DNA of 64,000 nt from Coralloluteibacterium thermophilum (lineage in GTDB: Bacteria > Pseudomonadota > Gammaproteobacteria > Xanthomonadales > Xanthomonadaceae). Shown piece after piece: positions 17,748-27,057 of the stretch (position 1 is its first letter; each line of letters opens with the position of its first letter). The DNA is taken from positions 42,850 to 106,849 of the forward strand of contig NZ_JBHSGG010000015.1 in the NCBI RefSeq assembly GCF_042654365.1. Reading direction: 5' to 3'. The position numbers and the translations under genes are program-made. The notes under the pieces were generated by a model. The model made no database searches. It was not told the origin of the DNA and saw nothing but the letters and a program-made list of their open reading frames with translations.

Positions 17748-18737
17748 ATGTCCGCCTCCCCCCTGCACGTCCTGCTTCCGCTCGCCCTCGCCGCAGTAAC
17801 CGGTTGCGCCGCGGCGCCCGAGCCGCGGCCGGCGCCTCCCGCGCCGGCGGGCGACGCGCGGCCCGCCGCGGATCCCGCGCGCGACCGCGCCGCCATCCTC
17901 GCCATGCAGGGGGAGTACGAGGTGGACTTCGACTTCGCCGAGACGGTGCTGCTCGCCGAGGGCTACGAGCGTCGGCCGGCGATGCGCAGCGGCGGCAACG
18001 AGGTGGTGATCGTGGTCGAGGACAGTCCCACCCGCATCGTGCTGCAGCACATCCTGGTCTCCGACGGCGGCCACGTGACCAAGCACTGGCGGCAGGACTG
18101 GGAGTACGAGGCCCGCGCGCGTCTGGAATTCAGCAGCGACCAGACCTGGACCCTGCGGCCGCTGGCGCCGGACGCCACGCGCGGCGCCTGGACCCAGTGC
18201 GTCTACGAGGTCAGCGACGCCCCGCGCTACTGCGGCACCGGGCGCTGGAACCACCGCTACGGTGTCGCCACCTGGACCTCGGACCGCAGCTGGCGGCCGC
18301 TGCCGCGGCGCGAGTACACCAAGCGCGACGACTACAACGCCCTCAACGTCGAGAACCGGCACACCATCGTCCCCGGCGGGTGGACCCACGAGCAGGACAA
18401 CACCAAGGTGGTGCGTGCGGCGGACGGCGCCACGGTGCGCACGCTGGCGCGCGAGTTCGGCTTCAACGACTACCGCCGCACCCGCGAGGTGGACTTCGGC
18501 CCCACCTACGCCTACTGGCAGGCCACCTCGGCGTTCTGGGAGCGGGTCCGCGACGAATGGCAGCGTCGTGCCGCGAGGCACGGCGGCCTGCGCCTGGCGA
18601 TGGAGGTCGACGGCATGGCGCTGATCGTTCCCCTCTTCGAGGAGGCCGAGCGCATCCAGGCCGGCGGCGCGCTCGACGAGGCGCGGATCGTCTCTCTGTT
18701 CGACGACCACGTCGTGGCGCCGGACGCGGAGGAGTGA
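17748..18737 (+). CDS. DUF6607 family lipoprotein
   Basis: A 329-residue exported protein, start at 17748 after GGAAGGA. It has a lipoprotein-type signal (LLPLALAAVTGC, lipidated Cys expected near residue 19) and a Pro/Ala-rich linker. The body then has FDFAETVLLAEGYERR, VVEDSPTRIVLQHILV, KHWRQDWEYE, the Trp/Tyr-rich CGTGRWNHRYGVATW, and ENRHTIVPGGWTHEQDN. This pattern belongs to the DUF6607 family, which is common beside haem receptors in Lysobacterales. The role is unknown. Its place in the Fur-controlled operon suggests haem capture or handling in the periplasm (inference). Confidence 0.85.
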   Translation: MSASPLHVLLPLALAAVTGCAAAPEPRPAPPAPAGDARPAADPARDRAAILAMQGEYEVDFDFAETVLLAEGYERRPAMRSGGNEVVIVVEDSPTRIVLQHILVSDGGHVTKHWRQDWEYEARARLEFSSDQTWTLRPLAPDATRGAWTQCVYEVSDAPRYCGTGRWNHRYGVATWTSDRSWRPLPRREYTKRDDYNALNVENRHTIVPGGWTHEQDNTKVVRAADGATVRTLAREFGFNDYRRTREVDFGPTYAYWQATSAFWERVRDEWQRRAARHGGLRLAMEVDGMALIVPLFEEAERIQAGGALDEARIVSLFDDHVVAPDAEE

Positions 18738-18810
18738 GCAGAGGGACATGAGGAACGGGAAGCGAGAGGGCTGCGCTGGTGGCCGTACCCGTTCCTCATG
18801 CCTTTCCTGA

Positions 18811-19030
18811 CTCCTCGAGCAGCGCGCTGCGCGCGCTCAACCTCCCATCCCGGCCTTCCTCTCCAGGCGGGGTAAGGAGCGCTCTTCGGCGATGAGTGGG
18901 ATATGAAGTGAGAGGTGGGGCCGGGGGCGTAGTCGTTCCTCAACTCCTTTTCACTCACTCGTCGAACAACGCGCTGCGCGCGCTCACCCCCATCCCAGCC
19001 TTCCCCCGCAGGCGGGGGAAGGAGCAGGCC
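18811..19030. repeat. Two diverged units of the ~147-bp repeat family
   Basis: Copies begin near 18811 and 18958 (147 bases apart). Each has CTC-TCGA-CA-CGCGCTGCGCGCGCTCA, then CATCCC-GCCTTCC and a hairpin around CAGGCGGGG. They share the unit length and the ACTCACTC-TCGA entry with the clean tandem units that follow. No coding potential is seen from 18738 to 19646. Confidence 0.6.
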
Positions 19031-19089
19031 GCGTGCACGTGGAGGTTCCCGCGCCAGCGCCGTGCTCGACCGTCCCCGGCGAAGCATGG

Positions 19090-19667
19090 CCAGCTCCCTC
19101 CCCTGCGAAGCGGGGGTGGGGAGGGGGCGCTTTTTCTGCGAGGGGTGGGGCAAGAGGGGGCGGGGAAACACGCAGAGCGCAGATGCCCCCCAGACCTCGT
19201 TTCTCACTCCTCTGCACTCACTCCTCGACCCGCCAGCCCCCTCCCCTGCGAAGCGGGGGAGGGCTGGGGAGGGGGCGCTTTTTCTGCGAGGGGCGAAGCA
19301 AGAGGGGGCGGGGAAACACGCGGAGCGCAGATGCCCCCCAGACCTCGTTTCTCACTCCTCTGCACTCACTCCTCGACCCGCCAGCCCCCTCCCCTGCGAA
19401 GCGGGGGAGGGCTGGGGAGGGGCGCTTTTTCTGCGAGGGGCGAAGCAAGAGGGGGCGGGGAAACACGCAGAGCGCAGATGCCCCCCAGACCTCGTTTCTC
19501 ACTCCTCCCACTCACTCCTCGACCCGCCAGCCCCCTCCCCTGCGAAGCGGGGAGGACTGGGGAGGGGGCGCTTTTTTTCTGCGAGGGGTGGGGCAAGAGA
19601 GGGCGGGGAAACACGCAGAGCGCAGATGCCCCCCAGACCTCGCTTCTCACTCCCCTCCACTCACTCC
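19090..19667. repeat. Four tandem ~143-148-bp repeats
   Basis: Units start at CCAGC near 19090, 19233, 19381 and 19527. Each contains a C-rich/G-rich hairpin (CCCCTCCCC-TGCGAAGC-GGGGAGGG), GCTTTTTCTGCGAGGGG, AGAGGGCGGGGAAACACGC, AGATGCCCCCCAGACCTCG and ACTCACTCCTCGACCCGCCAG. The middle units are nearly identical, so the array is recent or kept alike. The last unit enters the 3' end of the PDZ gene on the minus strand. Open frames through the array are only by-products of repeat translation. Confidence 0.9.
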
Positions 19668-20633
19668 TCCGCGTGGCGCCGCCGGCGGGGCGGGAGGCTC
19701 CGGCGGTGCGGGCGGGGCGGGCATGAAGTCGAAGCTGCGGCCTTCGGGAACGATGATGGCGACGTCGCGGGCGCGGCGGTCGCGCTGCACGCGCAGGTGC
19801 ACCGTCTCTCCGGGTGTGGCGCGGCGCAGGGCGCGCATGGCCTCGCGCGGGGTGTTCACCGGCTCGCCCTCGATGGCGAGGATCACGTCGCCGGCCTCCA
19901 GCGCGTCCAGCCTGCCCTTGCCGGGCAGCACCAGCACGCCGCGTTCGGTGCCGAAGTAGCGGCCCAGCTGCGCATCGACCGCGGCGAGGTTGAGGCCGCT
20001 CCAGCGGAAGGCCTGGGTCAGCATGCCGAAGTCGCAGCGTTCGCCGTCGTCGCCGCAGGGCGAGAGGGCGGACAGCCGACCGACCTCCTCGTTGAGGCGA
20101 GACAGGTCGACGTGCAGCCGGTCGAGTCCCTCCCCGGCACGCAGCATCACCACCTCGCGCGCGGGCGGGGTGGAGGCGACGACCTCGGTGCTGTCGGTCC
20201 GGCCGTCGCGCAGGTAGTCCACCCGTACACGCTGGCCGTCCTCCAGTCCGGCGAGCTTCGCGCGTGTGTCGGCGAGCCGCGCCTCGGCATCGGCGCCGTC
20301 GATGCGCTGCCCGTCGATGGCGACCAGCACGTCGCCGCTGCGCAGTCCGGCCTCGGCGGCGCCGCCGGAGGGCGTCACGCCCTGGATCCTCACGCCCTGT
20401 GCGGCCTCGCCCAGCACCAGCCCGAGGCGCGGGCGCAGCAGTTCGATGCGACGCATGCCGGCGACCTGCTCGCGCGAGAGCTCGGCAACGCGGCGGGCGG
20501 CGTCGGCGAGATCCTTGCGCGCCGCTTCGAGTGCGGCACGCTCGCCGTCCGCCGCGGGCGGCGCGGACTGGGCGAAGCCGGTGGCCGGCAGCAGCAGGGC
20601 GAGGGACAGCGCGATGCGCGACATGCGGGACAT
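19647..20633 (-). CDS. Exported protein with two PDZ domains
   Basis: About 328 residues. Start at 20633 is preferred over 20645 because GGAG then lies just upstream and the product begins with a good signal peptide (MSRMSRIALSLALLLPATGFA). After a short helical stretch come PDZ 1 (LGLVLGEAAQGVRIQGVTP, GLRSGDVLVAIDG) and PDZ 2 (GVLVLPGKGRLDALEAGDVI, PVNTPREAMRALRRATPGE). No protease triad is present, so it is likely a periplasmic binding or adaptor protein. It closes an operon with the sigma factor and its putative anti-sigma, which suggests envelope-stress signalling. The Pro-rich tail and stop lie in the edge of the tandem repeat array. Confidence 0.85.
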   Translation of the reverse strand: MSRMSRIALSLALLLPATGFAQSAPPAADGERAALEAARKDLADAARRVAELSREQVAGMRRIELLRPRLGLVLGEAAQGVRIQGVTPSGGAAEAGLRSGDVLVAIDGQRIDGADAEARLADTRAKLAGLEDGQRVRVDYLRDGRTDSTEVVASTPPAREVVMLRAGEGLDRLHVDLSRLNEEVGRLSALSPCGDDGERCDFGMLTQAFRWSGLNLAAVDAQLGRYFGTERGVLVLPGKGRLDALEAGDVILAIEGEPVNTPREAMRALRRATPGETVHLRVQRDRRARDVAIIVPEGRSFDFMPAPPAPPEPPAPPAAPRGGVSGGE

Positions 20634-20663
20634 GGTGTGCTCCATCTGGATTGTGTGGATGAC

Positions 20664-21215
20664 TCAATCGACCGCGACGGCCACGAGCTGGTAGTCCTGC
20701 CCGCGCGTCGCCAGCCACAGGCGGGTGGCTTCGAGGGCGGCGAGATCGCGCAGCAGGTGCACGCGTTCCTCCCACAGGGCGAGGTGCTCGGCGTCGCTGC
20801 CCGGCGCGAGGTCACCCAGGCGCGCATCGACCAGGCGCAGGCGGTCCTCGTAGCCGGCGGCGAGCGCGGCCACGCTGCCGCTGGCGGCCGCATCGTCCTG
20901 GGCCGCGGCGACGAGCGCCTCGAGCGAGCGCGATTCGGCCATCAGCGACTCCAGCCGGGCGACCTCCGGGGGCGTCTGTGGCGCCGTCTCCGCGGGCCGC
21001 AGCGGGCCGTACAGCGGCAGCGCCACGGCCAGCGCGAGCGCGGCCGCGGCGGCCATCCCGATCCAGGCGCGTCGCGCCGGCCGCCGGGTGGCCGGTCGCC
21101 GCAGGCGCGCGGCGATCGCGGGCCAGGCGTCCTGCGGCGTTTCCTCGGGCAGGCCCGCGAAGGCGTCGGCGATGTCGATGGCGTCGGGCTGCTGCGGGGG
21201 GCGGGCGTCAGGCAT
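20664..21215 (-). CDS. Putative membrane-bound anti-sigma factor
   Basis: A 183-residue protein with a short cytoplasmic N-terminus, one transmembrane helix at about 50-70 (WIGMAAAAALALAVALPLYG) and a helical C-terminal part outside (ARLESLMAESRSLEALV, YEDRLRLVDARLGDL). The start overlaps the ECF sigma gene stop by 8 bases, the usual sign of a sigma/anti-sigma pair. No zinc-binding HxxxCxxC motif is visible. The assignment rests mainly on topology and context; it has no motif I recognise. Confidence 0.7.
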   Translation of the reverse strand: MPDARPPQQPDAIDIADAFAGLPEETPQDAWPAIAARLRRPATRRPARRAWIGMAAAAALALAVALPLYGPLRPAETAPQTPPEVARLESLMAESRSLEALVAAAQDDAAASGSVAALAAGYEDRLRLVDARLGDLAPGSDAEHLALWEERVHLLRDLAALEATRLWLATRGQDYQLVAVAVD

Positions 21216-21768
21216 GGCTGGGTTCCTCGATTCCGAGCAGGGCGCGCAGGCGGCGGGTGCCGCGCGCCAGCTGCGACTTGGAGAAGCTGACGCTGCGCGC
21301 CATCGCGGCGGCGATCTCCTCGTGGGTGAAGCCTTCGGCGTGATAGAGCCACAGCACGCTGCGCGTGGTCGGCGGCAGCCGGGCCAGGGCGCGGGCGAGC
21401 AGGGCGGCGTCGGCGGCGGCCGGCGGCAGCGTGTCCGGCGCTTCGTCGCCCGGTTCCTCGGGCAGGGCCTCGTCGTCGTCGCGGCGCGCGCGCCGGCGCA
21501 GGCGCATCAGTGACTCGTTGACCGCGATCTGCCGCAGCCAGCCCCAGAACGGGCACTGCCCGCGGAAGTCGCCCAGGCGCGCGAACAGCTTGAGCATGGT
21601 CTCCTGCAGCACGTCCTGCGCGTCCTCGCGGCTGCCGGTCATGCGCAGGGCGAGGGTGAACACCGGGCGCTCGAACAGCCGGTAGATGCGTTCGTAGGCG
21701 CGCACGTCGCCGGCGCGTGCGGCGGCGAGGGTCGGCCCGGGGACGTCGATGGCGAAAGCGCTGCTCAC
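21208..21768 (-). CDS. ECF-type RNA polymerase sigma factor
   Basis: Sigma-70 family factor of about 186 residues. Region 2 is seen in RAYERIYRLFERPVFTLALR, DAQDVLQETMLKLFARLGDF and WLRQIAVNESLMRLRRR; region 4 in LPPTTRSVLWLYHAEGFTHE and SFSKSQLARGTRRLRALLG. A GTG at 21768 is used as the start. The frame continues upstream to a GTG at 21843 that overlaps the -10 of the divergent stomatin gene. Heads a three-gene operon with an anti-sigma-like and a PDZ protein. Its regulon cannot be read from here. Confidence 0.9.
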   Translation of the reverse strand: MSSAFAIDVPGPTLAAARAGDVRAYERIYRLFERPVFTLALRMTGSREDAQDVLQETMLKLFARLGDFRGQCPFWGWLRQIAVNESLMRLRRRARRDDDEALPEEPGDEAPDTLPPAAADAALLARALARLPPTTRSVLWLYHAEGFTHEEIAAAMARSVSFSKSQLARGTRRLRALLGIEEPSHA

Positions 21769-21860
21769 GGGGAAGAGGATGCGCCTGGCGGCGGAATGGT
21801 CGCAGCCGTCGCGCCCGCCGGCCCTATACTCGCGGCCTGCCACCCACGGGGAGAAGGGAC

Positions 21861-22835
21861 ATGGGCATCACTGGAATACTGATCGCCGTACTGGTGGTCT
21901 TTGCGGTCATCACCGCATTCAAGGGCATCCGCATGGTGCCGCAGGGCTACGAGTACACGGTGGAGCGCTTCGGCCGCTACACGACCACCATGAGCCCGGG
22001 ACTGCACTTCCTCGTGCCCTACGTGCAGACCGTGGGGCGCAAGATCAACATGATGGAGCAGGTGCTCGACGTCCCCAGCCAGGACGTCATCACCAAGGAC
22101 AACGCCGTGGTCAAGGTGGACGGCGTGGTGTTCTTCCAGGTGCTGGACGCCGCCAAGGCAGCCTACGAGGTGGCCAACCTGGAAGTGGCCATGATCGCGC
22201 TGACCCAGACCAACATCCGCACCGTGATCGGCTCGATGGATCTCGACGAGTCGCTGTCCAACCGCGAGGCGATCAACGCGCAGCTGCTCAACGTGGTGGA
22301 CCAGGCCACCAACCCCTGGGGCCTCAAGGTCAACCGCATCGAGATCCGCGACATCCAGCCGCCGCGGGACCTGATCGACTCCATGGCGCGCCAGATGAAG
22401 GCCGAGCGCGAGCGCCGCGCGGTCATCCTCGAGGCGGAAGGCCATCGGCAGTCGGCCATCCTCCGTGCCGAGGGCGAGAAGCAGGCCGCCATCCTGGAAG
22501 CTGAGGGCGGCCGCGAAGCCGCCTACCGCGAGGCCGAGGCGCGCGAGCGCCTCGCCGAGGCCGAGGCCAAGGCGACCGCCATGGTCTCCGAAGCCATCGC
22601 CGCGGGCAGCGTCAACGCCATCAACTACTTCGTCGCGCAGAAGTACATCGAGGCGTTCAAGGCGCTGGCCGAGGCGCCGAACCAGAAGTTCGTGCTCATG
22701 CCGATGGAGGCCTCGGGCGTGGTCGGTTCGCTCGGCGGCATCGCCGAGCTGGCGCGCACCGCGCTCGGCGAAACCGGTGGACGCATGCCGCCGGCGCCCG
22801 CGCCGAACCGCGCGCGCTTCGCGACCGGGGAGTAG
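21861..22835 (+). CDS. SPFH-domain protein, stomatin/QmcA-like
   Basis: Membrane-anchored SPFH protein of 324 residues. It has one N-terminal helix (GILIAVLVVFAVITAFKG), the prohibitin-like core (MVPQGYEYTVERFGRYT, SPGLHFLVPYVQTVGRKI, VVKVDGVVFFQVLDA) and a long Ala/Glu-rich coiled coil (about 195-250) used for oligomer assembly. These proteins form membrane rafts and partner with NfeD, whose gene follows 6 bases later. A TATACT -10 lies at 21825-21830 and GAGAAGGG precedes the ATG at 21861. Confidence 0.95.
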   Translation: MGITGILIAVLVVFAVITAFKGIRMVPQGYEYTVERFGRYTTTMSPGLHFLVPYVQTVGRKINMMEQVLDVPSQDVITKDNAVVKVDGVVFFQVLDAAKAAYEVANLEVAMIALTQTNIRTVIGSMDLDESLSNREAINAQLLNVVDQATNPWGLKVNRIEIRDIQPPRDLIDSMARQMKAERERRAVILEAEGHRQSAILRAEGEKQAAILEAEGGREAAYREAEARERLAEAEAKATAMVSEAIAAGSVNAINYFVAQKYIEAFKALAEAPNQKFVLMPMEASGVVGSLGGIAELARTALGETGGRMPPAPAPNRARFATGE

Positions 22836-22841
22836 CGCGCC

Positions 22842-23279
22842 ATGCGCGCCGAACCCGCGTTCTGGATCATCCTGGCGATGCTGCTGTTCGCCGCCGAGGC
22901 GATGGCGCCGGGCGCCTTCATGCTGTGGTTCGGCCTGGCGGCGCTGGCGATGTTCGGCATCACCCTGTTCGTCCACGACATCCCGTGGCTGTGGCAGGCC
23001 ATCGCCTTCGTGGTCCTGTCCACCATCTCCACCCAGGTCTACCGGCTGTGGTTCCGCCGGCGCGAGCCGGAAAGCGACCGGCCGCTGCTCAATCGCCGCA
23101 CCGAGCAGCTGGTCGGCCAGGTCGCGCCGCTGCGCCAGGCCATCGTGGACGGCCGCGGCCGGATCCAGCTCGGCGACGCCTTCTGGACGGTCGAAGGGCC
23201 GGACCTGCCCGAAGGCGCGCGCGTGCGCATCGTCGGCGTGCGCGATGGGGTGCTGGTGGTGGAGGCGGTGGGGGCGTAG
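22842..23279 (+). CDS. NfeD family protein
   Basis: A 145-residue membrane protein with two or three N-terminal helices (FWIILAMLLFAAEAMAPGAF, FGLAALAMFGITLFVHDI) and a C-terminal OB-fold NfeD domain (GRGRIQLGDAFWTVEG, LPEGARVRIVGVRDGVLVVE). It is the short NfeD form that pairs with a stomatin-like protein, encoded 6 bases upstream. The stop codon is followed at once by an array of CGGGGAA heptads. Confidence 0.93.
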   Translation: MRAEPAFWIILAMLLFAAEAMAPGAFMLWFGLAALAMFGITLFVHDIPWLWQAIAFVVLSTISTQVYRLWFRRREPESDRPLLNRRTEQLVGQVAPLRQAIVDGRGRIQLGDAFWTVEGPDLPEGARVRIVGVRDGVLVVEAVGA

Positions 23280-23283
23280 CGGT

Positions 23284-23328
23284 CGGGGAACGGGGAACGG
23301 GGAACGGGGAACAGGGAACAGGGAACAG
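23284..23328 (+). repeat. Heptad array, four CGGGGAA and two CAGGGAA units
   Basis: Six perfect 7-base units plus CAG, beginning 5 bases after the nfeD stop. The same heptads make up both arms of the long inverted repeat at 12.4-12.6 kb. No gene is coded in it. Confidence 0.95.
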
Positions 23329-23398
23329 CCTCTCTCTCTGCCTGCAAGCCCCAGCCCCACGCCTCGTCCATAATGCCGGCCTCACTTCCGGAGGCCGC

Positions 23399-24498
<1,100 letters not shown>

Positions 24499-24502
<4 letters not shown>

Positions 24503-25125
24503 GCGGCGGCGGGACGATCGACTACTTCTTCACCCTGCTCTCGCCCTATGCCTACCTGGGGCATGCGGCGCTGCACGAGATGGCCGCGCGCCGCGCCGCG
24601 ACCGTCCGCTACCGGCCGGTGCGCCTGATGGCGCAGTTCGCGGCCACCGGCGGCGTGCCGGTCGGACAGCGGGCGCCCGCCCGGCAGCGCTACCGCCTGC
24701 TCGAACTGCAGCGCTGGCGGGAGGTCCGCCGCCTGCCGCTCAACCTCGCGCCCGCGCACTGGCCGTTCGATCCCGAGCTGGCCGACCGCTGCGTGCTGGC
24801 GCTCGTCGCCGCCGGCAAGGACCCGAAGGACTTCATGTTCGCCGCGATGCGCGCGGTGTGGGCGGAGGAGCGGGACGTCGCCGACCGCGACACCGTCGCC
24901 GAGATGCTGGGTCGCGCCGGCTTCGATGGCGGCGCCGTGCTCGAGGCCGCCGCCGACCCCGCGCACGCGCGCACGCTCGACGGCAACACCGAGGCCGCCA
25001 TCGCCGCGGACCTGCCGGGCGTGCCCGGCTACGTGCGCGACGGCGAAGCCTTCTGGGGGCAGGACCGGCTGGACCTGCTCGAGGCCGCGATCGCCTCCGG
25101 GCGGCCGGCCTTCCGCGCCGGCTGA
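24499..25125 (+). CDS. DsbA-fold 2-hydroxychromene-2-carboxylate isomerase-like protein
   Basis: A 208-residue member of the kappa-class GST/HCCA isomerase branch of the DsbA fold. It begins IDYFFTLLSPYAYLGH, with the Ser-Pro of the active site in place of a CxxC pair, then a helical insert (YRLLELQRWREVRRLPLNL) and ends with DLPGVPGYVRDGEAFWGQDR, the thioredoxin-like cis-Pro part. In aromatic degradation the enzyme isomerises 2-hydroxychromene-2-carboxylate with glutathione. Here it overlaps gcvT by ATGA and precedes gcvH, so another glutathione-linked role is possible. The true substrate is unknown. Confidence 0.88.
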
Positions 25126-25154
25126 TTCGCGTCGCCCCGGCGCTCCGATACAAT
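25126..25154 (+). promoter_or_regulatory. Putative gcvH promoter
   Basis: TTCGCG (25126-25131), 17-base spacer, TACAAT (25149-25154). It would give gcvH its own transcript besides readthrough from gcvT. The 44-base leader ends in a GGAG ribosome site. The -35 is only a half match. Confidence 0.5.
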
Positions 25155-25198
25155 CCGCGGCATTCCTTCCACCCTGCAAGCCCATCAGGAGCACCGCC

Positions 25199-25594
25199 AT
25201 GAGCGAGATCCCCGGCGACCTTCGCTTTCTCAAGTCCCATGAATGGGCCCGTGTCGAGGACAGCGGTCACGTCACCGTCGGCATCTCGGATCATGCGCAG
25301 TCGCTGCTGGGCGACCTGGTCTACGTCGAACTGCCGAACGTCGGCGACCGCGTCGAGGCCGGCAACGCCTGCGCGGTGGTCGAGTCGGTCAAGGCCGCGT
25401 CCGACGTCTACGCGCCGGTCTCCGGCACGGTGACCGCGGTCAACGGTGCGCTGTCGGACAAGCCCGAGACGATCAACGAGGACGCCTACGGCGAAGGCTG
25501 GATCTTCACCATCGAGGTGGACGAGCCGGAGGCCGTCAACGAACTGCTTTCGCCCGACGACTACGCCCAGCTCCTCGAGGACGAGGACCACTGA
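25199..25594 (+). CDS. gcvH: Glycine cleavage system H protein
   Basis: Lipoyl carrier of 131 residues that shuttles the aminomethyl group between the P, T and L proteins. The lipoylation site is Lys65 in VVESVKAASDVYAPVSG. LKSHEWARVE, GISDHAQSLLGDLVYVELP, NEDAYGEGWIF and the acidic C-terminus (LLSPDDYAQLLEDED) are typical. It lies after the DsbA-fold gene, with its own likely promoter and a hairpin terminator just downstream. Confidence 0.98.
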   Translation: MSEIPGDLRFLKSHEWARVEDSGHVTVGISDHAQSLLGDLVYVELPNVGDRVEAGNACAVVESVKAASDVYAPVSGTVTAVNGALSDKPETINEDAYGEGWIFTIEVDEPEAVNELLSPDDYAQLLEDEDH

Positions 25595-25628
25595 CCGGCC
25601 GAGCCCGGTCCCACCGCTGCTGCACCGC

Positions 25629-25655
25629 GACGGCCGCCTGGCGGCCGTCGTCGTT
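25629..25655 (+). terminator. Hairpin between gcvH and gcvPA
   Basis: GACGGCCGC (25629-25637), loop CTG, GCGGCCGTC (25641-25649), then GTCGTTTCTC. A perfect 9-bp stem with a modest T-run, so probably a partial terminator that tunes gcvPA relative to gcvH. Confidence 0.65.
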
Positions 25656-25685
25656 TCTCGCAATCTTCGTTCCAGAGGCGCAACC

Positions 25686-27038
25686 ATGCCGTTCATTCCC
25701 CACTCCGAGGACGACGTCCGCCAGATGCTCGCGACCATCGGCGTCGCCGACATCGAGACGCTCTTCGACGAGATTCCCGCCTCGCTCAAGGCGAAGTCGC
25801 TGACGGCGGTGCCGGAAGGACTGACCGAGATGGAGGTCTCGCGCCTGATGCGCGAGCGCGCGCGGGCCGACGAGACCGTCCTCAACTTCGCGGGCGCCGG
25901 CGCCTACGAGCACCACATCCCCGCGGCCGTGTGGCAGATCGTGGGGCGCGGCGAGTTCTACTCCGCCTACACGCCGTACCAGGCCGAGGCGAGCCAGGGC
26001 ACGCTGCAGCTGATCTACGAATACCAGACCATGCTGACCCGCCTGGTCGGCATGGATGCGTCCAACGCCTCCATGTACGACGGCGCGACCGCGCTGGCCG
26101 AGGCGCTGCTGATGGCCGAGCGCAGCCGCCGCAAGGGCGGCGCGCGCCGTGTGCTGGTGCCCGAGTCGGTGCATCCGGCCTACCGCGAGACCGTGCGCAC
26201 CATCCTCGACCTGCAGCAGATCGAGGTCGTCGAACTGCCGTGCCCGGGAGGCCGCCTCGATCTCGAGGCTCTCGCGGCGGTGCAGGGCGAGTACACCGCG
26301 CTGGTGGTCCCGCAGCCGAACTTCTTCGGCGTGCTGGAGGAGGCCGATGCGCTGACCGATGCCGCGCATGCGGCGGGTGCGCTGGTGGTGGCGGTGGTCA
26401 ACCCGATGTCCCTGGCGCTGCTCAAGCCGCCGGGCGAGTGGGGCGGCACCGGCGCCGACATCGTCTGCGGCGACGGCCAGCCGCTGGGCGTGCCGCTGTC
26501 CTCGGGCGGCCCGTACTTCGGCTTCCTCGCGTGCAAGAAGGAACTGATCCGGAACATGCCCGGCCGCATCGTCGGCCGCACCGTCGACGTCGACGGCCGC
26601 ACCGGCTACGCGCTCACCCTGCAGGCCCGGGAGCAGCACATCCGCCGCGCCAAGGCGACGTCCAACATCTGCACCAACCAGGGACTGCTGGTGACGGCGG
26701 CGACCATCTACATGTCCCTGCTCGGCCCGCAGGGGCTGCAGGCGGTGGCACAGAACTCGATGGCCAACCTGCGCACGCTGCGCGACAGGCTGTGCGCGAT
26801 TCCGGGCGTGCGCCCGCTGTTCGCGGACCAGGCCCATTTCCACGAGATCGCCCTGCGTCTGCCCAGGCCCGCGCGCGAGGTGATCGAGACGCTCGCCCGC
26901 CAGCGCATCGTCGCCGGCGTCGCGCTGGGCGATACCTATGCCGGCTACGAGGACGCGCTGCTGGTCTGTGCGACCGAGACCAAGACCGCCGCCGACATCG
27001 AGCAGTTCGCCGCAGCGCTCGCCGACGCGCTGGCCTGA
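25686..27038 (+). CDS. gcvPA: Glycine dehydrogenase (decarboxylating) subunit 1
   Basis: A 450-residue subunit equal to the N-terminal half of the P protein, which decarboxylates glycine and loads the aminomethyl group onto GcvH. Signatures: PFIPHSEDDVRQMLATIG, FAGAGAYEHHIPAAVWQI, YTPYQAEASQGTLQLIYEYQ, NASMYDGATALAEA, CGDGQPLGVPLSSGGPYFG, REQHIRRAKATSNICTNQ. The PLP lysine is on subunit 2 (gcvPB), which is not adjacent; a strong terminator follows and then the histone region. So this organism has the split P protein with its two genes apart. Confidence 0.97.
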   Translation: MPFIPHSEDDVRQMLATIGVADIETLFDEIPASLKAKSLTAVPEGLTEMEVSRLMRERARADETVLNFAGAGAYEHHIPAAVWQIVGRGEFYSAYTPYQAEASQGTLQLIYEYQTMLTRLVGMDASNASMYDGATALAEALLMAERSRRKGGARRVLVPESVHPAYRETVRTILDLQQIEVVELPCPGGRLDLEALAAVQGEYTALVVPQPNFFGVLEEADALTDAAHAAGALVVAVVNPMSLALLKPPGEWGGTGADIVCGDGQPLGVPLSSGGPYFGFLACKKELIRNMPGRIVGRTVDVDGRTGYALTLQAREQHIRRAKATSNICTNQGLLVTAATIYMSLLGPQGLQAVAQNSMANLRTLRDRLCAIPGVRPLFADQAHFHEIALRLPRPAREVIETLARQRIVAGVALGDTYAGYEDALLVCATETKTAADIEQFAAALADALA

Positions 27039-27057
27039 TCACTTCTTGACCACATCG

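Noticed and set aside
18811..19667. Possible CRISPR array
   Set aside because: Unit length is about 147 bases with no short repeat and unique-spacer pattern, and no cas genes are in the window.
19062..21290. 742-codon plus-strand frame across the tandem repeats
   Set aside because: It consists of repeated repeat-translation (CEAGEGWGG-like) and then the antisense of the PDZ and anti-sigma genes.
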